A stretch of DNA of 64,000 nucleotides. Origin: Bacteroidetes bacterium 47-18 (GTDB lineage: Bacteria > Bacteroidota > Bacteroidia > Chitinophagales > Chitinophagaceae). Every line of letters starts with the position of its first letter. Positions within the stretch are counted from its first letter, which is position 1. The notes under the pieces were generated by a model, which did no database searches, was not told the DNA's origin, and was given only the letters and a program-made list of their open reading frames with translations. A program made the translations under genes and the position numbers. Shown in pieces: positions 34,709-44,603 of the stretch. The DNA is taken from NCBI GenBank assembly GCA_001897155.1, contig MKSF01000006.1:1-64000 (forward strand), written 5' to 3'.

Positions 34709-36016
34709 TTACAAATCTTTAATGCAGTCCTGTAATTCCACTATTTTCTGCTGGCTGACCTGCTGCGAGGCGGCGGCAAGCTTGATCCAGTAGGAAGCCT
34801 CCTGGTGAGACACTATCGTACCAATGCCTTTGCAGTGCATCTCCGCCAGCTTGAGCTGGGCATCTATATTCCCGTCCTTCGCGGCATTTACGAACCAGTC
34901 ATAGGCCAGGTAATTGCGTTCCTGCCTGGGCAGTTCCTTTTCATCATACAGGTAATACATGCCCAATGCATATTTGGCCTGGTTGACATTCAGCAGGGCC
35001 GCCTCCTGCATATGCTTAAGGTACAGCTCCTTTTCCGTAGAATTCAGATCCGACCAGGCAAGGGTCGTATTACCATCTGCAAGCAGGTTCTTAGCCAAGC
35101 TCCAGTGCGCCAGTCCTATATGGCTTTCGGAAGCAATCTCAAAATAAGTATTGGCCGTCTCAATATCTTTGGGCACTCCCAGCCCGAGCTCATACATGAT
35201 ACCCAGGTAATAATAGGCCAGCCCGTTATTATGACTGGTGGACAGGGTAAAATATTCCGCGGCCTTCTCAAAGCTTTTTTTATCGAATAGCTGCTGCGCC
35301 TTCTTGTATTCCGGGTCATTCAGCCATTTGGCATATAAAGGACCTTCCATAAAATAATTCATCTGTATCTTGGCGATCCAGTCCATATCAACGGATCTGC
35401 TGAACTGGTAGCGGGCTTCCTGCATTTCCTGGAGCGTCCTGATACTTTTTTTGATCTCCTGCACAAAGCCGCTGTTCGGCTGGTTGTAGTCCGCTATATA
35501 TATCAGGCATTTGATCTTGTAAAAAAGAATTTCAGGAATATTGTCATAGCTGAAGCGTTCCAGATATTTGATATGAAGATAGGCCTGCGGATAGTTCCGG
35601 TTCCGCATACAGCTGTCATACAACTGCAGCACGGCAGCTTTCCTGACATCCGTTTCTATGGCCGTTTCCTGAAGCGTGTCGGCGGTAACGGCAGCTTCTT
35701 CCGCTACCGCTGTGTCCTGCGGTTGCTGCTTTACCTGTTGCCTTCTCCTGCGCCCGGCAGGTGGCGTTTGCTCTTCGGGCTGCCGTATCTCCATGGCTTC
35801 TGTTTCCTCCGCATCATCATCATCCTCGTCAAAGTCTTCATCCTGCTCCTCTTCGGCTTCCGTTGCGGTCTCGGAATCCTGGTCCGCTGCCTTCCGCTCC
35901 GGTTCCTGGCGGGTGGTCCCGGCCTTTTCTTTGGGTACCCTTACCTGTGCCTGCAGTTCCGTGACCGCAAGCAGGCATAGCATCCATAACAGCCCTGATT
36001 TCCAAATATAGCTCAT
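34709..36016 (-). CDS. Exported Sel1-like repeat protein with acidic linker
   Basis: The 435-residue protein has a signal peptide (KSGLLWMLCLLAVTELQAQ), then a low-complexity acidic run rich in Glu and Asp (about 45-85), a basic PAGRRRRQQ patch, and Sel1/TPR-like repeats in the second half (NGLAYYYLGIMYELGLGVPKD, GNIDAQLKLAEMHCKGIGTI). I use the ATG at 36016 because it puts the signal peptide at the N terminus; the frame extends to a GTG at 36067. It lies 57 bases after the subtilase and one base before a second Sel1 gene. Confidence 0.87.
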   Translation of the reverse strand: MSYIWKSGLLWMLCLLAVTELQAQVRVPKEKAGTTRQEPERKAADQDSETATEAEEEQDEDFDEDDDDAEETEAMEIRQPEEQTPPAGRRRRQQVKQQPQDTAVAEEAAVTADTLQETAIETDVRKAAVLQLYDSCMRNRNYPQAYLHIKYLERFSYDNIPEILFYKIKCLIYIADYNQPNSGFVQEIKKSIRTLQEMQEARYQFSRSVDMDWIAKIQMNYFMEGPLYAKWLNDPEYKKAQQLFDKKSFEKAAEYFTLSTSHNNGLAYYYLGIMYELGLGVPKDIETANTYFEIASESHIGLAHWSLAKNLLADGNTTLAWSDLNSTEKELYLKHMQEAALLNVNQAKYALGMYYLYDEKELPRQERNYLAYDWFVNAAKDGNIDAQLKLAEMHCKGIGTIVSHQEASYWIKLAAASQQVSQQKIVELQDCIKDL

Positions 36017-36073
36017 AGTCAATTGCTGCATTAAATAAACGTAGATCTCCCGGATGGGGCCGGGCACCGGCCC

Positions 36074-39000
36074 TTACCGTTCATTCCATATGGATAATTT
36101 ATAGTCCCAGTTACGCTTATCACTGTATAGCCTTAATATATACACCCCGCTTCCCGGCACCCCGTATGTATTCAGGTCCAGCACATATGCGTCACCAAAT
36201 TCGTTGGTGCTGAAATCATCATGCATGACCACCTGCCCTGCGGTATTGATAAGGGCCCACTTCATCGGCTCACCGTCATTTTTATGCCATTCAATATAGA
36301 TCTTACCGTCCGATACCGGGTTCGGGTAGACCCTTGTCTTATCCTTAAATGCGCTCCAGTCGATCGTAACCTCGTTGGAATAGAACAATTCCGAGGAGTC
36401 AGACAGGATATTGAATGCCACGCGGTAGGTTTTAGCCTCTCCATCGTGAGGCGGCACATCCATGTACGGGTATACTGAGGGATCCGGCCGGTGATGGCTG
36501 CCGATAGTATAAATGGTCTCGAATTCACTTTCCTTATTCTTACGTTGCAGGTAGTACTGCTTCACTTCAGCGTCAATATAGGAATGCCACTGCAGGTCGG
36601 CATATACCAGTTCCTTCGCCATGCCGTACAATTCGATGATCTTGTGTCCCAGCGACCTGTTCCTGGTGGGGCCACCGTCATTGAACCAAACTTCGCCGGA
36701 CCGGGACGTACGGAGCACGGCGTAATAGCCTTTATCGTACGGTACCCATTGCAGCGCATCATATGGCAGGTAAGAATAATTATCCAGCGTGATATTATCG
36801 GTAAGCCGGTTATTTTCCCTGCTCTTTTCCGCATCGCTGTATATGCTGGCACCCATCCGGTACACATCACGGACACGGCTGCAGGAGCCGCAGAAAATAT
36901 CAGCACGCACTTTCTTTACAGCCTCATCCTCGATATAAAGGCGCAGCGTCACGGTATCCGTGAGCTTATCCTGTGGCTGTATCACATAGTTCCTGGGCAG
37001 GAAATACTGCGAGGAGTCCGGGTTGTAAAAATCCTCGTGCCTGTAGGTCTGTACCCTTACCCCTTCCAATGGCGAGCTGCCTGACTGCAATGTGGCGATA
37101 ATGCTGCCGTCCGCCGTGGCGGCCCGGGTGGTATTGGAAGGCAGGGACAATACAATGGCATTGCGGACACTGTCGCCCGTATAGATCGGTTGCTGCAGGT
37201 CATAGATATGAATATCATCTATAGCGGCACCGCTGTACGACGTATTCCTGTCTGCAATGAACCGTACCCTGAATGAGAAAATATCGCCTGTCCGGGGCAA
37301 TGGTATGGTGGCTACCTGCCAGTTAGGATTGGTATTGCCCGTGAATACATTACCGGAATGATTATACCAGTTATAGCCCTCTCCCTGCGTTCCCAGGGTA
37401 TGCCAGTTATTGCCGTCATTGCTGTATTCGATATACAGGTAGTCGAAGATGCTGCTGTCTTCACTTCTTATATTCTCCATGTCGTATATAAGGCTCAGGC
37501 TTAAATGAGGACTGGCCATACTGCTGATATCAAAGCAGGGTGAATACAGGAAGGAGTGCTGGTCATTGCTGTAGGTATTGACCGTATCGGTTACCCACGC
37601 CCTGCTGCCGCTGGCTGCATACCGGATGTTATTCTTGTCAGGGCTGCCGTACTGCCAGCTGCTGTTGATGCCTCCGGTATAGAAAAAGCCGTCATTGTCC
37701 TCAAAGGTCTGTAAATAAGGGAAAGCGGCGATCACCGGCTGATTCCTGATCCTGAAATCCAGCAGGGAGTCATTCATCCGGTAAGTATCGGTAGAAAGGT
37801 GCACCCAGGCGTTCAGGGTATAGGTCCTGTACTGGTCCAGGCTGGCAGGGACACTGAATACATATACAATGGTATCCTTTGCCATTATGGAATCTATTAT
37901 GCCCGTAACAACCGTACCGTTATCCACCTGGTAAGCTACCGGGATATTGTAAACGGTGTGATTGACCCCGTTGCCCACTTTCAGGCGTATGGGCACATTA
38001 TTGCCCAATGAGCAGCTATAATTATAGATACTGTCCGTTCCCGCGATAAAAATATCATTTTTCACCGCGTAGACTTTAATATTATCAAGCGTCACACCTT
38101 TCCCGTAATAATTGGTGCTCAGCAATGTCAGGTCGTACTGTTCCCATTTCACCTGTACGCTGGAAGTAAAATTCCAGTTGCGGGCCTTGAAGAGATCCGT
38201 CAGCGATATGCTGCCCGAATGCTGCTTGGTATAGTTAACGGTATCTACAAAATATTCCATCAGCTTTACCCAATTGCTGCTTTCCCGGTCCCTGATCCAG
38301 ATGCTGTTAAGGGAATCTATACCGGGATAGCCGGGCAGCAGGTATTCAAATTCCAGGCGTATCTCGCTGTCCGCGGTATCGTGGAGGCTCAGGTTAAAGG
38401 TGCCGGTGATGCTGTTCTTGCTGGCATTGCCAATAGTGCCGCCCACATTCCTGTTGGTGTACATAGAGAGCGATCTTGCCCCGTCGAGCGTCACGGTCCT
38501 GTTGACGAAAGAGCGGGCTTCCCCGTAGGCCGTAGTGCTGCTAAAGTCAAGGTATTCTATGCTGTCAATACCTGTTGTCCGCACGCCGGTAAGCACAATA
38601 TCATGGCCTTCAAAGTCCAGGACGAGGTCACTTGACAGGCTCAGGGGCGCATTGGCCCATTGGAAGACCGTAGCCCGGAAGGTATCATTGGCGGACACCT
38701 GGTCAATAGCGGAGAGGTTTTGCACCACCGCGGTAATGGTATATTTGCCGGGGACACTCAGGTCTATGTTGCCCAGCGACAGTGTAGCTGTTGCTGCATT
38801 GGCAATGGGCGTGGTATAAATGCCAGAGGTCCAGGTACTGTTGTTGATCTTATAGCTTATCCTGTAAGAACCGGCGGCAGCGCCGCTAATATTGTGCACC
38901 GTAACAGATAAGGGCGTAGCCGGTGAAAATTCGCTCTGCGTGTACCTGCGGCCGGAAGTATTGGGTGTAAGGCCGGTAAGGGCGAGGTCGCCGTTGGCAA

Positions 39001-41374
39001 CACCGGTACAGCCGCCATTATTGGGTAAACGGGATACCGCTACGGAACGCTCACCTTCCTGAGAACCGATAACGGAAGCAACACCTACCCATTGCGTTTC
39101 CTGCTGCGGAAGACCGAAAAGAGTATAGGTTGTATTGGTGGTGGTAGCGACAGCCACCATTTCATCTCCGATCTTCCTGTATATACGGTACGCGGTGGCA
39201 TTGGGAGTGGATGTCCAGTTGATCTTCACGCTGCCCGGGCATTGTTCGGCCAGTGGCGCCAGTGACACAGCAGGACGCTGCATGACCGTAAAGTTATTAC
39301 TGGTGGCAACAGAACCGTTTTGTGTGACCCTTATCCTGCATTGCAGGGAATTGACAGAAGCAGGAATGGTGTACTGGAACGTACGGGTAGCAGGATTGGT
39401 GATCGTATTGATAAGCGACCAGGTATTCCCGTTATCGCCGGAAAATTCGATAGTGGTATTGCCGGTGGTAAAAGGCGACTCCCAATAGATATACTGGTTG
39501 GTGCCGGCCACCACTTTTTCACCGCCCTGGGGAAACCGCAGCCGGATGCCACGGTCAACGATATCATAGGCTACAAAGAATTTCTGGTCCGGTACCGAAA
39601 CATCAAAACCCCGTACCCGTATGGTATAGGTGCCGGCAACAGGATTCTGGATGCTCACCTGCTCCACGTTGTTCAGTCGGTCCGTTCCACGGGTGGCATT
39701 GTCCGCTACGTTCGCAGGCGCCGGGTTCAGTATCCAGGGATCTGTTACATTATTGGCGGGATCGATCACCTGGATGTCCAGGTCATTGACAAGCGCCCTG
39801 GATGCGGACGGGCTGCCCGAAGGATCATTCCAGTACAGCATGACGTTCAGCAGCGCGGTGTTGGCGGGAACGCTGATGGTAAACTGCCTGCTGGTACCGG
39901 TATTAATGGTATCACTGAAATACTGCTGGTTTTCCAGCATCTTCAGGGAATGCTCCAGGTTCATCAGGCCGAACCCGAACCTGTAATCCGGTCCGGGATT
40001 GCCTATATCGGTAGCGCCGTTCATCAGCAGGATCTTCACCAGCGCGCCTTCCGGCACGGTGCCATGCAACTGGCGGTAGCGCTCGGTGAATAAGGTCGCC
40101 GCGCCCGTTACATTGGGACAGGCCATGCTCGTGCCTGTATTGGCAAAATAGTTATTATTATTTCCTCCCGCTATCAGTTGTGTGCCCATAGCCGCGATCT
40201 CCGGCTTCAGCCTGCCGTCCTTCACCGGCCCTACGGAAGAGGAATTGCTGATGGTCGTTTCCGTTTTACCGATATTCGCAACGGTCAGTACATTTTTGGT
40301 GGTCTGGTAGTGCCCTGCCACGGTCCGGTAATTAAAGGGGAAAGGCGGACAGGTCCTGTTGGCGCTGTTGCCGGCCGCAAAAATGTGCAGCAGCGAGGGG
40401 TTGTCATTCAGCTGGTCATCTATGGCCTTACTATAAACGGAATAGGTACCGAAGGCATTACAGTCATTCAACTCCGCCCCGTACGAATTATTGGTAAGGT
40501 TCATGCCGAAATCCTGCAGGTAGTTCTCCGACTCCGTGATAATATTGCTGAAGTAATTGGTAAGCGTGGTGGATTTGGGCGCAAACCCGGTATAACGAGG
40601 GTCTATAATACCTGCCCCGGCTACGGTAGTGGCTACGTGGTATCCATGAGTGGAGGCATTCTGCGGGTTGAAGTTGCGCAGGCGGTCCGTGATATCCAGG
40701 TGCAGCGGGTGGGCATCATCTCCTACACCTACTATAACATCTTTCCCGGTCAATCCCCGGCCTCCAGAAGTGACGGGCAGCACCGCTTTACCGGCGCCCA
40801 CATAATACCTGGTCTGCTCCAGGAGCGCCTCATCAGCAACAGGCAGGCCGATATGAAGCACATAAGGGTGCTCAGCAAATGCTTCCAGTTGCGAAGGGTG
40901 TATGCGGACAATATACATGTGTCTTTTTTCCCATTGCTGCACCGGCTCCATGCTGCCGCTATATTGTGCCGCGAGCGCCTCTAAGCCGCTCCGGTCCATT
41001 CGCGGACTGGCATACACCATCACAGGAGTAATAGTATTGAAATTGTAAACGTCCGGGGCTATCTTATAACGGCTTTCATACACTGCCCAGCCGGTAACGG
41101 GCAACCGGTGCAGGTTGCCGCCCGGATCTTTTATAATATACCTGTTCTCTCCCAGGTGGTCCAGTAACTCTACCTTAGACTGCAACCACTCAGCAGGCCG
41201 TACGGGACGGGAGGTCTGTATGATCAGGGATCCCGCAGCAGGATCGGGAGAGAGACGCTCGGTGCTGCTATTGAAATGAATCTGGTTCCCATGAAGGGAA
41301 AAGGACGGAGCCTGAGCCCACAATCCTTCGGCTGCCAATAAGGTGGTTACCAGTAAAGTGTAAAGTTTATTCAA
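36074..41374 (-). CDS. Giant secreted S8 (subtilisin-like) protease with type IX secretion tail
   Basis: The 1766-residue protein has a signal peptide (LYTLLVTTLLAAEGLWAQ), a prodomain-like region, and a subtilase domain (about 200-470) whose catalytic triad I read as Asp219 (GVGDDAHPLHLDI), His243 (THGYHVATTVAG) and Ser416 (GTSMACPNVTG). Beta-sandwich modules follow (P-domain-like near 480-620, then fibronectin-type and MAM/jelly-roll-like stretches). The last 85 residues, from RVYPNPVSDGKIYIEW to YILRLYSDKRNW, are a type A C-terminal domain for type IX secretion. It should be exported to the cell surface or medium. The start is a TTG; no ATG lies nearby that keeps the signal peptide. Two Sel1 genes follow. 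Confidence 0.92.
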   Translation of the reverse strand: MNKLYTLLVTTLLAAEGLWAQAPSFSLHGNQIHFNSSTERLSPDPAAGSLIIQTSRPVRPAEWLQSKVELLDHLGENRYIIKDPGGNLHRLPVTGWAVYESRYKIAPDVYNFNTITPVMVYASPRMDRSGLEALAAQYSGSMEPVQQWEKRHMYIVRIHPSQLEAFAEHPYVLHIGLPVADEALLEQTRYYVGAGKAVLPVTSGGRGLTGKDVIVGVGDDAHPLHLDITDRLRNFNPQNASTHGYHVATTVAGAGIIDPRYTGFAPKSTTLTNYFSNIITESENYLQDFGMNLTNNSYGAELNDCNAFGTYSVYSKAIDDQLNDNPSLLHIFAAGNSANRTCPPFPFNYRTVAGHYQTTKNVLTVANIGKTETTISNSSSVGPVKDGRLKPEIAAMGTQLIAGGNNNNYFANTGTSMACPNVTGAATLFTERYRQLHGTVPEGALVKILLMNGATDIGNPGPDYRFGFGLMNLEHSLKMLENQQYFSDTINTGTSRQFTISVPANTALLNVMLYWNDPSGSPSASRALVNDLDIQVIDPANNVTDPWILNPAPANVADNATRGTDRLNNVEQVSIQNPVAGTYTIRVRGFDVSVPDQKFFVAYDIVDRGIRLRFPQGGEKVVAGTNQYIYWESPFTTGNTTIEFSGDNGNTWSLINTITNPATRTFQYTIPASVNSLQCRIRVTQNGSVATSNNFTVMQRPAVSLAPLAEQCPGSVKINWTSTPNATAYRIYRKIGDEMVAVATTTNTTYTLFGLPQQETQWVGVASVIGSQEGERSVAVSRLPNNGGCTGVANGDLALTGLTPNTSGRRYTQSEFSPATPLSVTVHNISGAAAGSYRISYKINNSTWTSGIYTTPIANAATATLSLGNIDLSVPGKYTITAVVQNLSAIDQVSANDTFRATVFQWANAPLSLSSDLVLDFEGHDIVLTGVRTTGIDSIEYLDFSSTTAYGEARSFVNRTVTLDGARSLSMYTNRNVGGTIGNASKNSITGTFNLSLHDTADSEIRLEFEYLLPGYPGIDSLNSIWIRDRESSNWVKLMEYFVDTVNYTKQHSGSISLTDLFKARNWNFTSSVQVKWEQYDLTLLSTNYYGKGVTLDNIKVYAVKNDIFIAGTDSIYNYSCSLGNNVPIRLKVGNGVNHTVYNIPVAYQVDNGTVVTGIIDSIMAKDTIVYVFSVPASLDQYRTYTLNAWVHLSTDTYRMNDSLLDFRIRNQPVIAAFPYLQTFEDNDGFFYTGGINSSWQYGSPDKNNIRYAASGSRAWVTDTVNTYSNDQHSFLYSPCFDISSMASPHLSLSLIYDMENIRSEDSSIFDYLYIEYSNDGNNWHTLGTQGEGYNWYNHSGNVFTGNTNPNWQVATIPLPRTGDIFSFRVRFIADRNTSYSGAAIDDIHIYDLQQPIYTGDSVRNAIVLSLPSNTTRAATADGSIIATLQSGSSPLEGVRVQTYRHEDFYNPDSSQYFLPRNYVIQPQDKLTDTVTLRLYIEDEAVKKVRADIFCGSCSRVRDVYRMGASIYSDAEKSRENNRLTDNITLDNYSYLPYDALQWVPYDKGYYAVLRTSRSGEVWFNDGGPTRNRSLGHKIIELYGMAKELVYADLQWHSYIDAEVKQYYLQRKNKESEFETIYTIGSHHRPDPSVYPYMDVPPHDGEAKTYRVAFNILSDSSELFYSNEVTIDWSAFKDKTRVYPNPVSDGKIYIEWHKNDGEPMKWALINTAGQVVMHDDFSTNEFGDAYVLDLNTYGVPGSGVYILRLYSDKRNWDYKLSIWNER

Positions 41375-41412
41375 TTTTATAACAGTTTGAGTATTAACAA
41401 TTGATTTATATT

Positions 41413-41420
41413 CAAATTTA
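41413..41420 (-). promoter_or_regulatory. -7 promoter element for the subtilase operon
   Basis: TAAATTTG on the minus strand matches TAnnTTTG, 38 bases before the TTG start. Confidence 0.5.
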
Positions 41421-41584
41421 ATATTAAAAACTGAAAAAAAGCGGTAAGCGTATTAAATTAGTTAAGCATATTCATGCTTCGCGGAAGATTATCCCAGGCG
41501 TATAAGCGGGAGGGAAACGGCAGCCCGGCCTGTCACTGTCGTCTTATCAGCAGATTACCACGAAAGACATTCCGCATTTTCCCT

Positions 41585-41592
41585 TATTTTTG
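41585..41592 (+). promoter_or_regulatory. -7 promoter element for the nucleoside phosphorylase
   Basis: TATTTTTG matches TAnnTTTG and ends 21 bases before the ATG at 41614. Because transcription would begin just downstream, a TTG at 41590 cannot be the translation start. Confidence 0.6.
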
Positions 41593-41613
41593 TACGGTTC
41601 AATCATCACGCTT

Positions 41614-42495
41614 ATGTCTGACGCAACAATCCAGCCCTCCGAGCTGATCCTTACGGAACAGGGCTGCATCTATCACCTGGATCTCCACCCTTCCGAGCTG
41701 GCCGATACGGTCATCACCGTCGGCGACCCCGGCAGGGTGCCTGCGGTATCCAAATATTTTGACAGCATAGAGGTCAGGAAGGCGCACCGTGAGTTTGTGA
41801 GCCATACCGGGTATATCGGCTCCAGGCGCATTACGGTAGTTTCCACCGGAATCGGACCTGATAATATCGACATCTGCATGAATGAGCTGGACGCCCTGGC
41901 CAATATAGATTTTGAGACCCGGACCATCAGGGAGCAGAAAAGATCACTGAAGATCATACGCCTGGGCACGTCCGGTACGGTGCAGCCGGATATAGAAGTG
42001 GACAGCCTGGTAGCCGGAAGCTATGGCATAGGTATGGACAACCTGCTGCATTATTATCATTATGAGCCCAATATCAACGAGCTGGAGCTGTTGAACCAGT
42101 TCAAGACCCACGTAGGGCTGAACAACAGCTATATTCACCCCTACCTTGTACAGTGCAGCGTAGGACTGCTGAATCATTTTATGGATGCCTGCCATTACGG
42201 CATCACCATGACCGCCCCGGGCTTTTACGGTCCCCAGGGCCGTGTATTACGCCTTGAGCTGGCATTGCCCAACCTGATAGACAGCCTCAGCTCCTTTAAA
42301 AGCGGGGATGTCAGGATCACGAACATAGAAATGGAAACGAGCGCCATATATGGTCTGGGCAAGATGCTGGGACACCAGTGCCTGTCCGTCAATACCATTA
42401 TTGCGAACCGGGCCAGCAAAACATTTACCAAAGACGGTACGGCATCCGTGGAAAATATGATCAGGACCTGCCTGGAAATAATAACAAAAATCTAA
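41614..42495 (+). CDS. Nucleoside phosphorylase (uridine phosphorylase-like)
   Basis: The protein splits nucleosides with phosphate to a free base and ribose 1-phosphate. With 293 residues it shows the PNP/UDP family features: TVGDPGRVPAVSKYFD (phosphate-binding Gly and Arg), STGIGPDNIDICMNELDAL, RLGTSGTVQPDIEVDSLV and the substrate-binding ITNIEMETSAIYGLG. The EMETSA motif favours the uridine phosphorylase-like side of the family, but base preference cannot be set by eye. A small membrane protein gene follows after three bases. Confidence 0.9.
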   Translation: MSDATIQPSELILTEQGCIYHLDLHPSELADTVITVGDPGRVPAVSKYFDSIEVRKAHREFVSHTGYIGSRRITVVSTGIGPDNIDICMNELDALANIDFETRTIREQKRSLKIIRLGTSGTVQPDIEVDSLVAGSYGIGMDNLLHYYHYEPNINELELLNQFKTHVGLNNSYIHPYLVQCSVGLLNHFMDACHYGITMTAPGFYGPQGRVLRLELALPNLIDSLSSFKSGDVRITNIEMETSAIYGLGKMLGHQCLSVNTIIANRASKTFTKDGTASVENMIRTCLEIITKI

Positions 42496-42498
42496 AGC

Positions 42499-42804
42499 GT
42501 GATCCAAAAAATAAATAAGGCGCAAAAAGACCTCAAGCGTACCCAGATGATAGGTATCGCTATCTACCTGATCCTGGCATATGCCAAAAGGAACCCGTTC
42601 TGGGAATTCCAGTTCGAGGCGATCCTGGCCCTTGCATTGGTCAATGCCCTTTTTGTGATGAAGAACGTCATCTTTATTGCCCGGCAGAAGCAATATATCA
42701 TTAATTACAGTAAGGTGAGGTGGCTGCTGTGGATATGCGGCGGGTATGCTATCCTCCTGCTATTGCTGAGCATGCTGGAGCTGTTCATCAAATACATGTC
42801 CTGA
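42499..42804 (+). CDS. Small membrane protein, function unknown
   Basis: The 101-residue product has a basic N-terminal helix and two or three hydrophobic segments (about 17-27, 37-58 and 73-96, e.g. WLLWICGGYAILLLLLSML). It begins with GTG three bases after the nucleoside phosphorylase stop, so translation is probably coupled; an ATG at 42547 is an alternative start. No family is recognised. Confidence 0.68.
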   Translation: MIQKINKAQKDLKRTQMIGIAIYLILAYAKRNPFWEFQFEAILALALVNALFVMKNVIFIARQKQYIINYSKVRWLLWICGGYAILLLLLSMLELFIKYMS

Positions 42805-42854
42805 TAATTGGGGGAATGGCCTCCCTACCACGCTAAAAAAACAAAAGCCCGGAA

Positions 42855-43652
42855 CTAATCCAGCAGGGAAGTTTCCAAGCCTGCTATCAAACCCCGCTGG
42901 CCGCTTTTCAGCCATTTGGAAGCCTGTAATACCGGCTGCTGCTCATGGTAGATGTAAAGAAGCGTTCCATCCTTGATCATATCTATGATCTCCCGGTGCT
43001 GCTCCAGTGGTACGGAAGGACAGCCGAGGCTTCTCCCGAGACGGCCATGCTGCCGTATAAAGTCATCGCTGCAATACGATGCGCCATGCATCACTATCGC
43101 ACGTCTTCCCGCATTATCATTCAGGCCCGCATCCAGCCCGTTAAGCTTCAGGCTGTAACCGTTGGATCCCTGGTAGGTGGCGTCCGTAAGATAGAACCCC
43201 AGGCTGCTCTGGTAAGAGCCGTCCCGATTGGAAAACTGGGTGGCAAATTCCTCGCCCGTATTCCTGCCGTGGCTTACCAGGCTGTGCACCAGCACTTTTT
43301 TGGATTTCACATCTATGACCCACAGGCGCTTTTCATTACCCGAAAGGGTAAAGTCACAGATGGAAATAATGGAAGATGCTTTAGGGATGAGGCCCTGCGC
43401 CTTTAAGTTCAGGAAGCCTACATAAGCATAGGCAAAGGCCTTTTCAGCCAGTTTGCCGGTCTCTTCGGGATTGTTCTCCCTGATCAGTTTAAAGATATAA
43501 TAGGCATAGGTGCCCTGTGCGGGATTAAAAAGAGCAGGCTGCTCCTCTTCGGTATTATGGCCGGCGCCCGGCGCTTCATTTGATACGTTTGCCCATACAA
43601 CACAGCTTAACAGACATAACACACATAAAAAAACGTTCAAATACTTATTCAT
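42855..43652 (-). CDS. Murein L,D-transpeptidase catalytic domain protein (YkuD_2 type)
   Basis: The 265-residue protein has a signal peptide (LNVFLCVLCLLSCVVWA) and a C-terminal YkuD_2-type domain with VHSLVSHGRNTGEEFATQFSN, SSLGFYLTDATYQG, the catalytic His in AIVMHGASYCSDDF, and the catalytic Cys211 in RSLGCPSVPLEQH. Such enzymes form or cut 3-3 peptide cross-links, or attach proteins to peptidoglycan. It should act in the periplasm. The gene is alone and converges with the small membrane protein gene. Confidence 0.88.
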   Translation of the reverse strand: MNKYLNVFLCVLCLLSCVVWANVSNEAPGAGHNTEEEQPALFNPAQGTYAYYIFKLIRENNPEETGKLAEKAFAYAYVGFLNLKAQGLIPKASSIISICDFTLSGNEKRLWVIDVKSKKVLVHSLVSHGRNTGEEFATQFSNRDGSYQSSLGFYLTDATYQGSNGYSLKLNGLDAGLNDNAGRRAIVMHGASYCSDDFIRQHGRLGRSLGCPSVPLEQHREIIDMIKDGTLLYIYHEQQPVLQASKWLKSGQRGLIAGLETSLLD

Positions 43653-43818
43653 TGATGTAAATTCGTTGTTTCAGGTTAGACACAAAGTATAAAGTTAAGG
43701 ATAAATCCGGTTTATATACGTTAATGAAAAATGAAATATATGACGTTACCGGCTGATTAACCGGCAGGAACGGCTGCTTTTACATCCCTGTTTATTTCAG
43801 TGTTTGCCTTTTTAGTTT

Positions 43819-43826
43819 TACATTTG
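43819..43826 (+). promoter_or_regulatory. -7 promoter element for the LolD-type ATPase; decides its start
   Basis: TACATTTG matches TAnnTTTG and directly abuts an in-frame ATG at 43827. Transcription would start near 43832, after that ATG, so translation should begin at the ATG at 43854. Confidence 0.55.
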
Positions 43827-43853
43827 ATGCCGAAAGCAGACAACTCCTTCCAT

Positions 43854-44519
43854 ATGCTGGTAGCTGATAATATTGTAAAAACATACGGATCCTTACAGGT
43901 GCTGAAAAACGTGTCCCTGCAGATAGCGCCAGAGGAATTCATTACCATAGTGGGACCTTCCGGGGCCGGTAAAAGTACCCTGCTGCATATATTAAGCTCG
44001 CTGGATACGCCCGATTCCGGCCAGGTGACCATCAATGGCCAGGATATTGTAAAGCTCAGCAACAAGCAGCAGTCCAGGTTCAGGAATACACACTTCGGCT
44101 TTGTATTCCAGTTCCACCACCTGCTGCCGGAATTTACCGCGCTGGAGAACGTCTGTATGCCCTTGTGGATAGGCGGAGACACATCAAAGGAAGCCTCTGC
44201 TAAAGCGGAACAGATACTGGAAACCGTGGGATTGTCGCACCGGAAGCATCATAAGCCCAACGAGCTCTCCGGCGGAGAGCAGCAGCGGGTAGCCATTGCC
44301 AGGGCGCTGGTGCACCGGCCCCAGTACCTCTTTGCGGACGAGCCTACCGGCAACCTGGACAGCGCCAATGCACAGGCAGTGCACGAATTATTCCAGGCCA
44401 TCCACGATACCTACCGTATCAATATCACTATCGTTACCCACAATGAACAGCTCGCACAACTGGCGGACAAAACCTATGAAATGAAGGACGGCAGCATTCA
44501 CAATATCATCGTGAATTAA
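43854..44519 (+). CDS. lolD: ABC transporter ATPase, LolD-type
   Basis: The 221-residue ATPase shows Walker [12 protein letters not shown], the Q-loop region [23 protein letters not shown], the signature LSGGEQQR, and Walker [13 protein letters not shown]. The [16 protein letters not shown] stretch is typical of the LolD/MacB group that powers release of lipoproteins or other substrates from the inner membrane. No permease gene adjoins, which is common for lolD in this phylum. The start at 43854 is preferred over in-frame codons at 43800 (GTG) and 43827 (ATG) because of the promoter element in between. Confidence 0.88.
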   Translation: MLVADNIVKTYGSLQVLKNVSLQIAPEEFITIVGPSGAGKSTLLHILSSLDTPDSGQVTINGQDIVKLSNKQQSRFRNTHFGFVFQFHHLLPEFTALENVCMPLWIGGDTSKEASAKAEQILETVGLSHRKHHKPNELSGGEQQRVAIARALVHRPQYLFADEPTGNLDSANAQAVHELFQAIHDTYRINITIVTHNEQLAQLADKTYEMKDGSIHNIIVN

Positions 44520-44603
44520 AAGGATCCGGCATCAGGATATTGCACGGCCGCGTTATTTTGACTATATTTACCTGTTACAATAACTGTATATATCATTACG
44601 CTC

